A stretch of DNA of 64,000 bases, from assembly GCF_000407145.1 (NCBI RefSeq), contig NZ_KE136472.1, positions 601,658 through 665,657 on the forward strand, given 5' to 3'. Position numbers and translations under genes: made by a program. Under the pieces are notes generated by a model, which saw nothing but the letters and a program-made list of their open reading frames with translations, had not been told where the DNA came from and did no database searches. Shown here piece by piece: positions 52,047 to 61,148 of this stretch (positions are counted from its first letter, which is position 1; every line of letters starts with the position of its first letter). Source of the stretch: Enterococcus caccae ATCC BAA-1240 (lineage in GTDB: Bacteria; Bacillota; Bacilli; Lactobacillales; Enterococcaceae).

Positions 52047-53333
52047 GTGAGTATAAATTATTCAAAGTCAGTAATCGAAAAAATAAAAAAAGCTGTAGCT
52101 GAACAATCTGATAATCCGAGATGGAGCGAAGTTTTTTCAAATTGTTTTGATAATACGCTAGAAACAACAGTAAAAACAACAGTTAATGATACATTTGTAA
52201 TCACAGGAGATATTCCAGCAATGTGGTTACGTGACTCATCAGCTCAAATCAAACCATATTTAGCTGTCGCAAATGATGACGAAAACATTCAGCAGATGAT
52301 TCGTGGTTTAGTTGATCGCCAAATAAAATATATCTTGATTGATCCTTATGCAAATGCCTTCAATGAAACTGAAAATGGTCATTGCTACCATCAAGATATC
52401 ACAGAGATGAATGGATGGATATGGGAGCGTAAGTATGAAGTGGATTCTTTATGTTATCCAATTGAATTAGCTTATTTATTATGGAAAGAAACGGGCGAAA
52501 CGAAGCACTTCACACGAGAGTTCAAGCAAGCAGCTGCAACGATTATTCATCTCTTTAAAACGGAACAGCACCATGAAAATTCCCCCTATCGTTTTGAACG
52601 TTTTGGTGAACGACCAGAAGATACGCTATCGAATAACGGTTTAGGGGAACCTTGTGGTTATACTGGGATGACTTGGTCAGGTTTTCGCCCAAGTGATGAT
52701 AGTTGTACATATAACTATTTAATTCCAGCAAATATGTTTGCGGTTGTTATATTAGGATATTTATCGGAAATTTCTAATCAAATTTATGATGATGAGCTGA
52801 TGGCAGAAAAAGCAGATAAACTGAAACAAGAAATTCATCATGGGATAACAAAGTGGGGAATCGTTGAACATCAGGGACAAAAAGTTTATGCTTATGAGGT
52901 AGATGGACTAGGAAATTATCTCTTAATGGATGATGCTAATGTACCTAGTTTATTAGCGGCTCCATATTTGGGTTATTGCTCGATCAATGATGCGATTTAT
53001 CAAAATACACGGACATTGATTTTGTCTGATACAAATCCGTATTATTACGCAGGAACAAAATTAAAAGGAATTGGAAGTGAGCATACGCCAAAAGAGTTTG
53101 TATGGCCAATCGCACTGTGCATCCAAGGCTTAACAACAAATAGCCAGTTGGAAAAAGCTCAGTTATTAGATATATTAGTTCAAACTGATGCTGGCACAAA
53201 TCACATGCATGAGGGCGTTAACGTAGATGATCCTCAAAAGTATACACGTGAATGGTTTTCATGGGCGAATATGATGTTTTGTGCGTTTCTTTTAGATTAC
53301 TTAAAAATAGGTCAATTGGAGAGAAGCAAATGA
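52047..53333 (+). CDS. GH125 exo-alpha-1,6-mannosidase
   Basis: The 428-aa protein matches the metal-independent GH125 family. FVITGDIPAMWLRDSSAQIKPYL is its signature block. The (alpha/alpha)6 barrel shows DPYANAFNETENGHCYHQDITEMNGWIWERKYEVDSLCYPIELAYLLW, then GMTWSGFRPSDDSCTYNYLIPANMF and GSEHTPKEFVWPIALCIQ. GTG start behind AAAGAGGGA. Together with GH38 it would strip alpha-1,6 and alpha-1,3 or alpha-1,2 mannoses from imported oligosaccharides. A tiny reading frame overlaps its stop (ATGA). Confidence 0.94.
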   Translation: MSINYSKSVIEKIKKAVAEQSDNPRWSEVFSNCFDNTLETTVKTTVNDTFVITGDIPAMWLRDSSAQIKPYLAVANDDENIQQMIRGLVDRQIKYILIDPYANAFNETENGHCYHQDITEMNGWIWERKYEVDSLCYPIELAYLLWKETGETKHFTREFKQAAATIIHLFKTEQHHENSPYRFERFGERPEDTLSNNGLGEPCGYTGMTWSGFRPSDDSCTYNYLIPANMFAVVILGYLSEISNQIYDDELMAEKADKLKQEIHHGITKWGIVEHQGQKVYAYEVDGLGNYLLMDDANVPSLLAAPYLGYCSINDAIYQNTRTLILSDTNPYYYAGTKLKGIGSEHTPKEFVWPIALCIQGLTTNSQLEKAQLLDILVQTDAGTNHMHEGVNVDDPQKYTREWFSWANMMFCAFLLDYLKIGQLERSK

Positions 53334-53410
53334 AAAAAAGTGTCGGATCATTTTTTATGGACCGTGGCACCATCAACTTCGTAATCAGAAGGACTCAGCT
53401 CTTTAAATAG
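53330..53410 (+). pseudogene. Tiny reading frame after GH125, probable stub of a deleted gene
   Basis: ATGA overlap with GH125 and a GGAGAG upstream suggest that a further gene once began here. Only 26 codons remain (MKKSVGSFFMDRGTINFVIR...), with a run of seven A that invites frameshift. In another frame it reads RIIFYGPWHHQLRNQ. Neither version is recognised. Confidence 0.3.
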
Positions 53411-53558
53411 AAAACCTTTTGAAAGAAAAGGGGGATTTTGCTTCAACACTTAATGGGTTGAGTTAAGGCAAAAAGCTGGAATATAGCTGCCTATCGTCTT
53501 TTTTTGATGGTATAATAGATAAAAGAAAATACTGTATTAAGTGAAAGAAGTGATACAA

Positions 53559-53921
53559 ATGAACAACCGTGAGCAACAAAGAAAATTTTCTGAACGAACG
53601 ACTATTAGCAATAGCACATTTGATGTAATGAATACGACTCAAAGTCGTTATTCAAATGGTCAAGGGGAAAATGCTTTGCCTGTAGATAAAGAACAACTAA
53701 GAACTTCTAACTATTATGTTTCAACAGGACTTATTTATTTTACTGGTGTTATAGTCGCAATTATTTTGTTTATTTTTGTTGTTCCTTTATGTGAGTTTAT
53801 AGTTACCCCGGCATTTTACAATGGTCCAGAATTTCTGTTATGCGCAATACTCTTTTGTGTGGTCATGGGGTATGTATGGATATATATTGGGGCAAAAGTT
53901 TTAAAAAAAGGTAGGAGATGA
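53559..53921 (+). CDS. Small two-TM membrane protein of unknown function
   Basis: This 120-aa protein has a hydrophilic N-terminus (about 50 residues, rich in Asn, Gln, Arg) and two hydrophobic helices (YYVSTGLIYFTGVIVAIILF and LLCAILFCVVMGYVWIYIGA), ending KVLKKGRR, so both ends probably face the cytoplasm. ATG 53559 is preferred over GTG 53541, though neither has a strong ribosome-binding site. No family is recognised. It is transcribed alone. Confidence 0.6.
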   Translation: MNNREQQRKFSERTTISNSTFDVMNTTQSRYSNGQGENALPVDKEQLRTSNYYVSTGLIYFTGVIVAIILFIFVVPLCEFIVTPAFYNGPEFLLCAILFCVVMGYVWIYIGAKVLKKGRR

Positions 53922-54077
53922 TTATTATGAGGCTAAAGGTGATACTTCGAAGTAACAACTCGATACAGTTATAGTGCTGATGGAATCTGTATCGAGTAAA
54001 TCTATTTCTATCAGATAATGCATAACTGTATCTACCTTACCAAACACCAATCATCAAAATGTAAGGGAGCGTTCGTT

Positions 54078-54836
54078 ATGAAAACGATGGAGTTAAAAAA
54101 ATATTGGCAGACGATTGAAAATGTAGAATTTAATGGCTGGAATTTTTCATATATGGAAAGTCGTTGGAAACAAGAAAATCTACCTTGGAGTTATTGTGAT
54201 CTTGTTAGTGATTACTTGTCGAGTGACATGGATTTATTAGACATGGGGACAGGGGGAGGAGAACTATTATTGACGTTTGCCCATCCTTATGAAAAAACCT
54301 CTGTTACCGAGGGCTGGCAGCCAAATTATCAATTGTTAAAAAATGTGCTACAGCCACAAGGTGTGACAGTAACTTTCGTCGACGAAACCGATCACTTGAA
54401 CTTTTTAAATAATTCATTTGATATCGTATTGAATCGTCATGAATCTTACGATCCAAAAGAAGTTGCTAGAGTATTGAAACCAGGAGGAATATTTATTACG
54501 CAGCAAGTTGGTGATAAAAATGGAAAGATACTTTCAGCAAAATTAGAAACAACTCTTCAAGATAAATCGCAAGAATGGTCGATAAAAACAGCAAAAGAAG
54601 CCTTAGCAAAAAGTCGGTTTGATATCCTATATGCGGATGAATATTTTCCATATCAAGACTTTTTTGATATGGAAGGATTGATTTATTACGTTAAACAAAT
54701 TCCATGGGAGTACCCAGAGTTTTCAGTGGAGACGCATTTTCAGCAATTGCTTAATGTACGAAATGAACAAATAAACAAAGGTTACTTTCGTAATCAACAA
54801 CATCGATTTGTGTTAGTTGGAAAGTTAAGGGATTAG
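54078..54836 (+). CDS. Class I SAM-dependent methyltransferase
   Basis: The 252-aa protein has the Rossmann methyltransferase motifs: I is DLLDMGTGGGELLLTF (about residues 50-65), the acidic residue after strand 2 lies in VTEGWQPNY, and post-I and IV are VTFVDETDHLNFLNNSFDIVLNRHESYDPKEVARVLKPGGIFITQQVG. UbiE-like small-molecule methyltransferases are the closest pattern. ATG 54078 has AAGGGAG 9 bases upstream; the reading from 54018 adds 20 residues without a site. The substrate is unknown. Confidence 0.87.
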   Translation: MKTMELKKYWQTIENVEFNGWNFSYMESRWKQENLPWSYCDLVSDYLSSDMDLLDMGTGGGELLLTFAHPYEKTSVTEGWQPNYQLLKNVLQPQGVTVTFVDETDHLNFLNNSFDIVLNRHESYDPKEVARVLKPGGIFITQQVGDKNGKILSAKLETTLQDKSQEWSIKTAKEALAKSRFDILYADEYFPYQDFFDMEGLIYYVKQIPWEYPEFSVETHFQQLLNVRNEQINKGYFRNQQHRFVLVGKLRD

Positions 54837-54846
54837 TAAAAAATAA

Positions 54847-54885
54847 CCCTCAAAAATTGTATTTTTCATGTACAACTTTTGAGGG
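54847..54885 (+). terminator. Hairpin after the methyltransferase gene
   Basis: CCCTCAAAA and TTTTGAGGG arms with extra TTGTA/TACAA pairing; no T-tract, so termination may depend on the next hairpin. Confidence 0.55.
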
Positions 54886-54941
54886 CATAATAGAAGTGTA
54901 ACGTAATAGTGGTTTTTGTTGCCACTGTTCATTCGGATTCA

Positions 54942-54994
54942 CCATGTCTGGGATGTGGCTCGTAGAGTTATGTCCCAGACATGGCTGTTTTTTT
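54942..54994 (+). repeat. Hairpin repeat/terminator with conserved CTCG-loop, copy 3
   Basis: CCATGTCTGGGA (54942-54953) pairs with TCCCAGACATGG (54973-54984), then CTGTTTTTTT. The loop TGTGGCTCGTAGAGTTATG matches those at 30989-31007 and, inverted, 33101-33120. Confidence 0.78.
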
Positions 54995-55010
54995 AATGTA
55001 AATCCTTTGA

Positions 55011-55445
55011 TTATTTCACAACAAGTACATTACAAGGTGCGTATTGTACGACATAGCTAGTAGTTGTACCTAATTGATTAGATTGGATCATCCCTTTACC
55101 AGTGGCACCAACAATAATCAAATCAATAGCCTGATTTGCTGGAACTATTTTGGAAATCATTTCTTTTGGGTTTCCAATCTCAACAAGAGGTATAACATCG
55201 TTTAAACCTTGTTCAGTAGCATAATAAATATTTTTTAATAGTTCCTTTTCGATTGCTTCTTTTTCTTCAGCAAGTACTTTTGAATATGCATAAGAACTAT
55301 GACTGATTGCATTTTCATCAACGACGGACAATAAATAGAGGGTAGCATTTTTCTCTTTTGCAATTGCAACACCATGCTGTAAAGCTAACTCAGCATTTTT
55401 CGAACCATCGACAGCAACTAGAATGTTTGAATAGTTATTGATCAT
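55011..55445 (-). CDS. Universal stress protein (UspA family)
   Basis: A 144-aa UspA-like protein: NILVAVDGSKNAELALQHGVAIA at the N-terminus with Asp for nucleotide binding, and IDLIIVGATGKGMIQSNQLGTTTSYVVQYAPCNVLVVK at the C-terminus, with the ATP-binding G-x2-G-x9-G(S/T)-type motif. ATG 55445 follows AAAGGTG on the minus strand. Such proteins help in stress and may bind ATP. It stands alone between the hairpins and the M23 gene. Confidence 0.92.
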   Translation of the reverse strand: MINNYSNILVAVDGSKNAELALQHGVAIAKEKNATLYLLSVVDENAISHSSYAYSKVLAEEKEAIEKELLKNIYYATEQGLNDVIPLVEIGNPKEMISKIVPANQAIDLIIVGATGKGMIQSNQLGTTTSYVVQYAPCNVLVVK

Positions 55446-55575
55446 GGTAATCAGCACCTTTCTTTCTCTACTTTTATTATAGCATGTTCAGCAGTTCAGG
55501 GTAAATGAAATGAAGGAAGTAAAAAACGATAAGAAAACAGAATGAATCTGATTTTCTTATCGTTAATAGAATAAT

Positions 55576-56865
55576 TTATAGTCCGAGGAAAGGGGCTGGA
55601 TTGACAAATCCGCTCCATAATCCAGTTGAAATGCTAAAGTGTAAGTGGACTCCAGTCGAATTACCAGTAGTACCCATTCCACCTAACATTTGTCCTGCAC
55701 TCACACTTTGGCCAGCTGTAACGCTTAAGCTACTCATGTGTAAATAGTAGGAATAATAACCATTATCATGTTTAATCACAACGTGATTTCCGGCCATACC
55801 ACTATAATTTGCGCTAACAACTTCTCCAGCTCGCGCAGCCATGATCGGTGTACCGCTAGCACCACCAAAATCGATACCATCATGAAATGATCCAGAGATG
55901 CCAGTTGGATCTTCACGACCACCAAATCCACTAGTGATCGTCATGCTTGCTACAGGAGCAGACCAACCGCCAGATGAGGTTGGTGGAGCGGGAGTCTGAT
56001 TGTTAGCAGGAACGTCATTTTGAGTATTTTCAGTATTTGTATTAGGGACGGTGTCTACTTGTTTTGTTTCTTTTGGCTGTGTTTGGGCATCGGCAGTTTG
56101 CTTTGCTTGGTCTTTCGCTAGTTTTTCAGCTGCAGCTTTTGCTTCGGCCTCTTTTTTCTTTTCTGCAGCAATTGCTTTTAATTGTGCTTCTTTCAGTTTT
56201 GCTGCTTCTTCTTTTTGTTTTACAAACTTGTCTTTTTCAGCCTTTTCAGTAGCAAGACTTGCAGCAATTTCGTTGATTTTTATATTTTGTTCAAGTTTAG
56301 CTTCGGCAAGAGCTGCTTCTTTTTCTTCTAGCTCTTCGGTTTTTTTCTCAAGCGTTTTTAAAGTTGCAGTCAAATTGACTTTTAAAATATCAAGCTCTTT
56401 TTTATCCTCTTTTTGAGCAGTTAAAATATCATTATTTGCAGTAACTAATGTATTAACAGCTAATGCTTTTGAAATAGCATCAGAGATTGAATCGGCGCTT
56501 AACAAAACAGCTAGCATAGATTCTTGTTCATGATTTGTTTGGGTAACTCTTGCTTGAGCTTGTAATTGTTCATTTCTTTTTTCGATTTTAACTTCTAGGT
56601 TAGTGATATCCGTATTTAGTTTGTTCATTTCCTTCTCATGTTTCTGTTTTTCAGAAAGAACGGTTTGATACTCGGTTTCAATTGTAGTGATTTCAGATTC
56701 TAACGTTGCTAAGTAGTCTTTAGCATCCTTTTCATTTTTAACGATATCTTCTATTTTCTTTGTTTGAGACTCTATTTTTTGATCGATATCATCAGCTAAT
56801 ACGCTTATTGGCGCAGCGTTCACTAATAAAATAAATGAAAGTGTAATCAGTAATTTTCTCTTCAA
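55576..56865 (-). CDS. Secreted coiled-coil M23 peptidoglycan hydrolase
   Basis: The protein has about 429 aa. The start TTG 56865 is chosen because GCGAGGAA lies 8 bases upstream and the product then begins with a proper signal peptide (MKRKLLITLSFILLVNAAPISVLADD). Earlier in-frame starts add 19 residues of no signal type. Residues about 25-250 are a long coiled coil (repeats of Glu, Lys, Ala, Leu heptads) like that of SagA/PcsB/EnvC proteins. A Pro/Thr/Asn-rich linker follows. The M23 lysostaphin-type domain, about 310-429, has SFHDGIDFGG, NGYYSYYLHMSS and GVHLHFSIS with zinc ligands His, Asp and His. It should cleave peptidoglycan peptides, probably during division. Confidence 0.92.
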   Translation of the reverse strand: MKRKLLITLSFILLVNAAPISVLADDIDQKIESQTKKIEDIVKNEKDAKDYLATLESEITTIETEYQTVLSEKQKHEKEMNKLNTDITNLEVKIEKRNEQLQAQARVTQTNHEQESMLAVLLSADSISDAISKALAVNTLVTANNDILTAQKEDKKELDILKVNLTATLKTLEKKTEELEEKEAALAEAKLEQNIKINEIAASLATEKAEKDKFVKQKEEAAKLKEAQLKAIAAEKKKEAEAKAAAEKLAKDQAKQTADAQTQPKETKQVDTVPNTNTENTQNDVPANNQTPAPPTSSGGWSAPVASMTITSGFGGREDPTGISGSFHDGIDFGGASGTPIMAARAGEVVSANYSGMAGNHVVIKHDNGYYSYYLHMSSLSVTAGQSVSAGQMLGGMGTTGNSTGVHLHFSISTGLWSGFVNPAPFLGL

Positions 56866-57123
56866 GTGATGTTCCTCGCTTTTATTCATCATTTTAAACG
56901 GATGACGTTCAAGAAAAGTCACCGTTTTTCTTCTTTAACAATACAAGAAAAAGTATACCATAGTCTGAGAAGAATAATCATGTTTAATGAGTAAGATTAA
57001 TCTAAAATGGTGAAATTTAAAATCTGGCAATAAAGGTATCATCTAATTGTAATATATGAAACTTACTATTAATAAGAAACTACAGTTGTAACAGAGAAAA
57101 AAGATAGCTCCAAAGAATAAGTG

Positions 57124-57942
57124 TCATTTTTCATTGTACGTCGAGTAAAATTCATCTAAAACTTGAATCAGATTATTTTTTGTCTGTGAGTATTTTTTCT
57201 TCACAGATTTTTTAGCTAAAGGTGTTCCTTTGATACGTTGTTTAAAGAGATCGTCATAATGTATTATCTTAGCTGTAGTTTTATTTCGATAAGATATATC
57301 GTTTGTTAAAATTTCTGATATCATCGTAAAAAGCTCTGGAATCATTCTAAAATTATCGTTTGATTCAGTACGTTTCAACAAATCAAATACTAAAAATAAT
57401 ACAGACGCATTTATTTCCTTTTGATCAGAATCATGCAACAATTCTTCGATCATTGGCAAAAAGCCAGTTCTATAACGATTATTTTGTTCAATACTGTATC
57501 TCGTTAAATCTTCAGAAATCAAAGTAGAATGATGTCCAGAAAGCTCGAACTGATAGCTTTTTTCAAAATGGTTTGGAAACATTTCGATTGCAGTAGTCAA
57601 TATTTCTAGGTCTTGAGTGTATGAGATTTTTCGCTTTGCTAGTGCTAGTGATAATTGCTCGAGTTGGTTTTGACTAAGTTCCTTTTCTAAATTTGCTTCG
57701 CTTAACAATTGTTTTACATAGTTGTCAAAATCTCCATAGCGAATCCAATCAGCAGTTTTGTTCCCAAGGATAGCTATTTTTTCCAGTCGTTCTTGTTTTG
57801 GTAAGTTATTGCCTTTTTCCCAATTATTAACAGTGCTGGCGCTAGAGTTTCCAACGAGATTAGCAAACAGAGCCATTGAATAGTTATGCTGTTTTCTTAT
57901 TTCTTCGATTCTTTTCCCAGCTGCTTTTAAATCTATTTCCAA
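57124..57942 (-). CDS. XRE-family (Cro/CI helix-turn-helix) regulator
   Basis: About 272 aa. The helix-turn-helix occupies residues 8-70 (GKRIEEIRKQHNYSMALFANLVG, then SSASTVNNWEKGNNLPKQERLEKIA). The rest, 200 residues, is helical and not recognised; such size recalls Rgg-like or other large XRE regulators. TTG 57942 is preferred, because AGGAGG lies 8 bases upstream; ATG 57948 is only 2 bases from it. It is transcribed away from the gene at 58304 and could regulate it. Confidence 0.8.
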   Translation of the reverse strand: MEIDLKAAGKRIEEIRKQHNYSMALFANLVGNSSASTVNNWEKGNNLPKQERLEKIAILGNKTADWIRYGDFDNYVKQLLSEANLEKELSQNQLEQLSLALAKRKISYTQDLEILTTAIEMFPNHFEKSYQFELSGHHSTLISEDLTRYSIEQNNRYRTGFLPMIEELLHDSDQKEINASVLFLVFDLLKRTESNDNFRMIPELFTMISEILTNDISYRNKTTAKIIHYDDLFKQRIKGTPLAKKSVKKKYSQTKNNLIQVLDEFYSTYNEK

Positions 57943-57948
57943 AATCAT

Positions 57949-58303
57949 ACCTCCTAGTTATAAAAAAAGTAGCGAGTTTGCATCGTTTCATTATTGTTTT
58001 ATCTTATCTGAAAAGTTGGGTCAGATGAGTTGTCTCAAAATCTTTCTTCTACTATATCATTTTTTTTATCACGGGTGTACCGTTTTTTTTTCAATTTGTT
58101 CTTGCGGCATTTGATTTTAAGTGATATTATTTATTTACCGAATATTGTTCAATATCTATTTCTTTAAGTTATGTTATGCTACCTTTTAAACTTTTTAATG
58201 TGATATACGGATTCTATTTCTACTAAATTCTTATTAGGATTTGAAATTTAATTTAAAAAATAATTACCGAAATGTATTCATTTTTAGAGGAGAGGAAGAT
58301 TAG
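57949..58303. other. Divergent intergenic region with TTACCGAA motifs
   Basis: This 355-base AT-rich region lies between the XRE gene and the unknown gene at 58304. It has TTTACCGAA at about 58134 and TTACCGAAA at about 58264. A segment ATGTTATGCTACC (from 58171) recurs as ATGTTGTGCTATC before copB (from 58944). No ORF is seen. Both genes need promoters here, and I could not place them firmly. Confidence 0.4.
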
Positions 58304-58867
58304 ATGAAAAAAATAATTAAAATTGAAGAACAAAAAAATGATCTCTTACATCAATTTTTAGCAAGGTTAAACAATGAAATTCCATACCAAGAAAACAAAC
58401 TAAAAATGGAAGAACATTGTGTTATTCAATATAAGTTATTAGTAAATATGTCATTTAGTGCCAATATTTTATATAAAGGGCTAGATTACGCAAATAAAGT
58501 GTACAATCATGTGGTCAAAATAGAATATAGTCGGCTTTGTAAAATGATCATAAAACAAGAACTTGATTCAAACGTTACAGAAAAAATACTAAAAAAATTA
58601 AAAAAGGCTCAAAATGAAATGATTGTTCAATCTCCAGTAACAACGGAGTCAGGGGGGATCGATATTTTTTATGAATTTACTGGAGGTAATCGAAAGAAAT
58701 ATCGATCAAACCGTAAGGCGATTCAGCAAATGTATTTGGAAATAAAACAAGAGTCCCAAAAAAGCTTCTATAGATACATTAAGGATTCCTGTAAAAGAAA
58801 AGGAAAAAGAATCAAAGAAAAGAAAGAGTATACCCTTTGGTTAATCAAAAGTTACACCTGGCATTGA
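58304..58867 (+). CDS. Basic protein of unknown function
   Basis: The 187-aa protein is strongly basic at the C-terminus (RYIKDSCKRKGKRIKEKKEYTLWLIKSY). Its middle has CVIQYKLLVNMSFSANILYKGLDYANKV and SPVTTESGGIDIFYEFTGGNRKKYRSNRKAIQQMYLEIKQ. There is no signal peptide. It has a GAGGAGAGGAAG ribosome-binding site and is divergent from an XRE regulator, so the two may form a regulator-target pair. I know no family for it. Confidence 0.6.
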   Translation: MKKIIKIEEQKNDLLHQFLARLNNEIPYQENKLKMEEHCVIQYKLLVNMSFSANILYKGLDYANKVYNHVVKIEYSRLCKMIIKQELDSNVTEKILKKLKKAQNEMIVQSPVTTESGGIDIFYEFTGGNRKKYRSNRKAIQQMYLEIKQESQKSFYRYIKDSCKRKGKRIKEKKEYTLWLIKSYTWH

Positions 58868-58941
58868 GATCATCCACTTAGTGTTAAGTACGCAAACAAA
58901 ACTTGTTTTCATGAATGAAGGTACTTTATTTTTACCGAAAG

Positions 58942-58982
58942 ATATGTTGTGCTATCCTTTAAATATAGGGAGTACAACATAT
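58942..58982 (+). promoter_or_regulatory. Inverted repeat ahead of copB
   Basis: ATATGTTGT (58942-58950) and ACAACATAT (58974-58982) are perfect 9-bp arms 36 bases before the copB start. The usual CopY box (TACAnnTGTA) is not present here. It may be an operator of another regulator or a leader hairpin. Confidence 0.5.
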
Positions 58983-59017
58983 ATATTTTTTAGTAAATTG
59001 GGAAAGAAGGAATTCAA

Positions 59018-61075
59018 ATGAACAATGATGAAGAGAAACATATCAAACATCAAAAGCACGCTTCGGAACATAGTGGAATGGACGCTGAGGGTCAAATGAC
59101 TGGAATGGATCATTCTATGCATATGGGAAGTTTTAAGCAAAAATTTTGGTTTTCTCTAGTCCTTGCAATTCCAATTATTTTTCTTTCTCCGATGATGGGA
59201 GTTGATCTGCCCTTTCAGTTTACATTTCCAGGTTCTGATTGGGTAATTTTGCTCTTAGCTTCAGTTCTGTTTTTCTATGGAGGAGAACCTTTTTTGAATG
59301 GTGCTAAAATGGAATTAAAACAAAAAAGTCCTGCTATGATGACTCTGATTGCTATGGGAATTACTGTGTCGTATTTTTATAGTGTATATGCTTTTATTAT
59401 GAATAAAATGATGCCGCAAAATCATGTGATGGATTTTTTCTGGGAGTTTGCAACGTTGATCGTCATTATGTTGCTAGGACATTGGATTGAAATGAATGCA
59501 ATATCAAATGCTAGTGATGCATTACAAAAAATGGCTGAATTGTTACCCGATAAAGTGAAACGTCTTAAAAAAAACGGGTTGGAAGAAGAAGTACCGTTAC
59601 AGCAAGTTCAACAAAATGATCATCTAGTTGTGCGAGCAGGTGATAAAGTACCAGCAGATGGTATAATTATAAAAGGAAGCACTTCTGTAGATGAATCAAT
59701 GGTTACAGGTGAATCAAAAACAGTCACGAAACAAGAGAAAGATCAGGTGATCGGAGGTTCAGTCAATGGTAGTGGAACGATTGAAATAACTGTAACTGGT
59801 ACTGGAGAAACTGGGTATCTTTCAAAAGTTATGGATATGGTTAAAAAGGCGCAGACAGAAAAATCAAAACTTGAAACACTTTCTGACCGAGTAGCTAAAT
59901 GGTTATTCTATATCGCTCTTGGTGCTGGGCTTTTAGCATTTATTATCTGGATGATCGTTGATAGAAATATAAGTATTGCATTTGAACGGATGGTAACAGT
60001 TTTTATTATCGCTTGTCCTCATGCTTTAGGTTTGGCTATCCCTTTGGTAATCGCTCGTTCAACTTCGATTGCTGCAAAACATGGTTTATTGTTAAAAAAT
60101 CGCAATGCATTAGAACAAGCGACGGATGTTCAATATGTCATGCTAGATAAAACTGGAACGTTAACCGAAGGGAAATTCACTGTCACTGGTATTGAAATGA
60201 TCAGTGCTAATATAACAAAAGAAGAAGCTCTAAAAGTGATTGGCGCCTTAGAAAAAAATGCAAACCATCCTCTAGCAATAGGGATTATGAATTATTTAAA
60301 AGAAAAAAAGATTTCACCATACAATGCTGATAATCTCCAAAGTATTTCAGGGATTGGTCTTACTGGTGAGGTCAATAGAAAAAACGTGAAAATTGTAAAT
60401 GAAAAAGAAGTCGAATATTTAAATCTTTGGTTTGAACCTGCTATAAAAAAACAATATCAAGAACAAGGGAATACATTAAGCTACTTAATCATAGATCAGA
60501 TATTAGTCGCTATGATTGCGTTGGGAGATGTAATAAAACCAGAAGCTAAACAATTCATAGCAGATCTAAAAGAACAAGGGATCATTCCGGTAATGTTAAC
60601 AGGCGATAATAATGTTGCTGCAGAATCGGTTGCTCATTATTTAGGTATTGATGATTATCACGGTGAACTATTGCCAGAAGATAAAGAAACTATCATCAAA
60701 ACGTATATAAATGAAGGGAAAAAAGTGATGATGGTTGGAGATGGAATCAATGATGCACCCAGCCTAGTTAGAGCGACAATTGGTGTGGCAATTGGAGCTG
60801 GTACCGATGTTGCTATTGACTCAGCCGATGTAGTTTTAACGGACAGTGATCCTAAAGATATCCTTCGTTTTCTGGATTTAGCAAAACAAACACGACGTAA
60901 AATGATTCAAAATCTTTGGTGGGGAGCTGGCTACAACATTGTTGCGATTCCACTTGCAGCAGGTGTTCTAGCGCCGTGGGGCGTTTTGTTGAACCCAGCT
61001 CTAGGAGCAATTTTAATGTCACTAAGCACAATAATTGTTGCGGCAAACGCGCTAACACTACGAATCCGAAATTAA
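59018..61075 (+). CDS. copB: CopB-type copper/silver-exporting P-type ATPase
   Basis: The 685-aa P1B-type ATPase has a His/Met-rich N-terminus (KHIKHQKHASEHSGMDAEGQMTGMDHSMHMG) in place of CxxC metal-binding domains. The membrane metal-site motif is CPH (Cys333-His335) in FIIACPHALGLAIP, the hallmark of CopB rather than CPC-type CopA. The actuator loop is VDESMVTGES, phosphorylation site DKTGTLTEG at Asp377 and hinge MVGDGINDAPSL. It should pump copper or silver out of the cell. The copY, copA and copZ genes of the classical cop operon are not adjacent. A strong terminator follows. Confidence 0.94.
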   Translation: MNNDEEKHIKHQKHASEHSGMDAEGQMTGMDHSMHMGSFKQKFWFSLVLAIPIIFLSPMMGVDLPFQFTFPGSDWVILLLASVLFFYGGEPFLNGAKMELKQKSPAMMTLIAMGITVSYFYSVYAFIMNKMMPQNHVMDFFWEFATLIVIMLLGHWIEMNAISNASDALQKMAELLPDKVKRLKKNGLEEEVPLQQVQQNDHLVVRAGDKVPADGIIIKGSTSVDESMVTGESKTVTKQEKDQVIGGSVNGSGTIEITVTGTGETGYLSKVMDMVKKAQTEKSKLETLSDRVAKWLFYIALGAGLLAFIIWMIVDRNISIAFERMVTVFIIACPHALGLAIPLVIARSTSIAAKHGLLLKNRNALEQATDVQYVMLDKTGTLTEGKFTVTGIEMISANITKEEALKVIGALEKNANHPLAIGIMNYLKEKKISPYNADNLQSISGIGLTGEVNRKNVKIVNEKEVEYLNLWFEPAIKKQYQEQGNTLSYLIIDQILVAMIALGDVIKPEAKQFIADLKEQGIIPVMLTGDNNVAAESVAHYLGIDDYHGELLPEDKETIIKTYINEGKKVMMVGDGINDAPSLVRATIGVAIGAGTDVAIDSADVVLTDSDPKDILRFLDLAKQTRRKMIQNLWWGAGYNIVAIPLAAGVLAPWGVLLNPALGAILMSLSTIIVAANALTLRIRN

Positions 61076-61081
61076 AAAATG

Positions 61082-61134
61082 AAAAGTAATGAATTATGCG
61101 TATGTTTCCTATGCATAACTCATTACTTTTTTTT
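61082..61134 (+). terminator. Intrinsic terminator of copB
   Basis: Arms AAAAGTAATGAATTATGC (61082-61099) and GCATAACTCATTACTTTT (61113-61130) with one mismatch, then T residues. Confidence 0.93.
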
Positions 61135-61148
61135 GGTGGAGGTTTAGG

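Noticed and set aside
56051..56416. Plus-strand ORF of 121 codons opposite the M23 hydrolase
   Set aside because: Shadow of the coiled-coil region; Ser/Phe/Ala-rich low-complexity product.
58942..58982. CopY-type cop box
   Set aside because: The inverted repeat ahead of copB lacks the TACAnnTGTA core.
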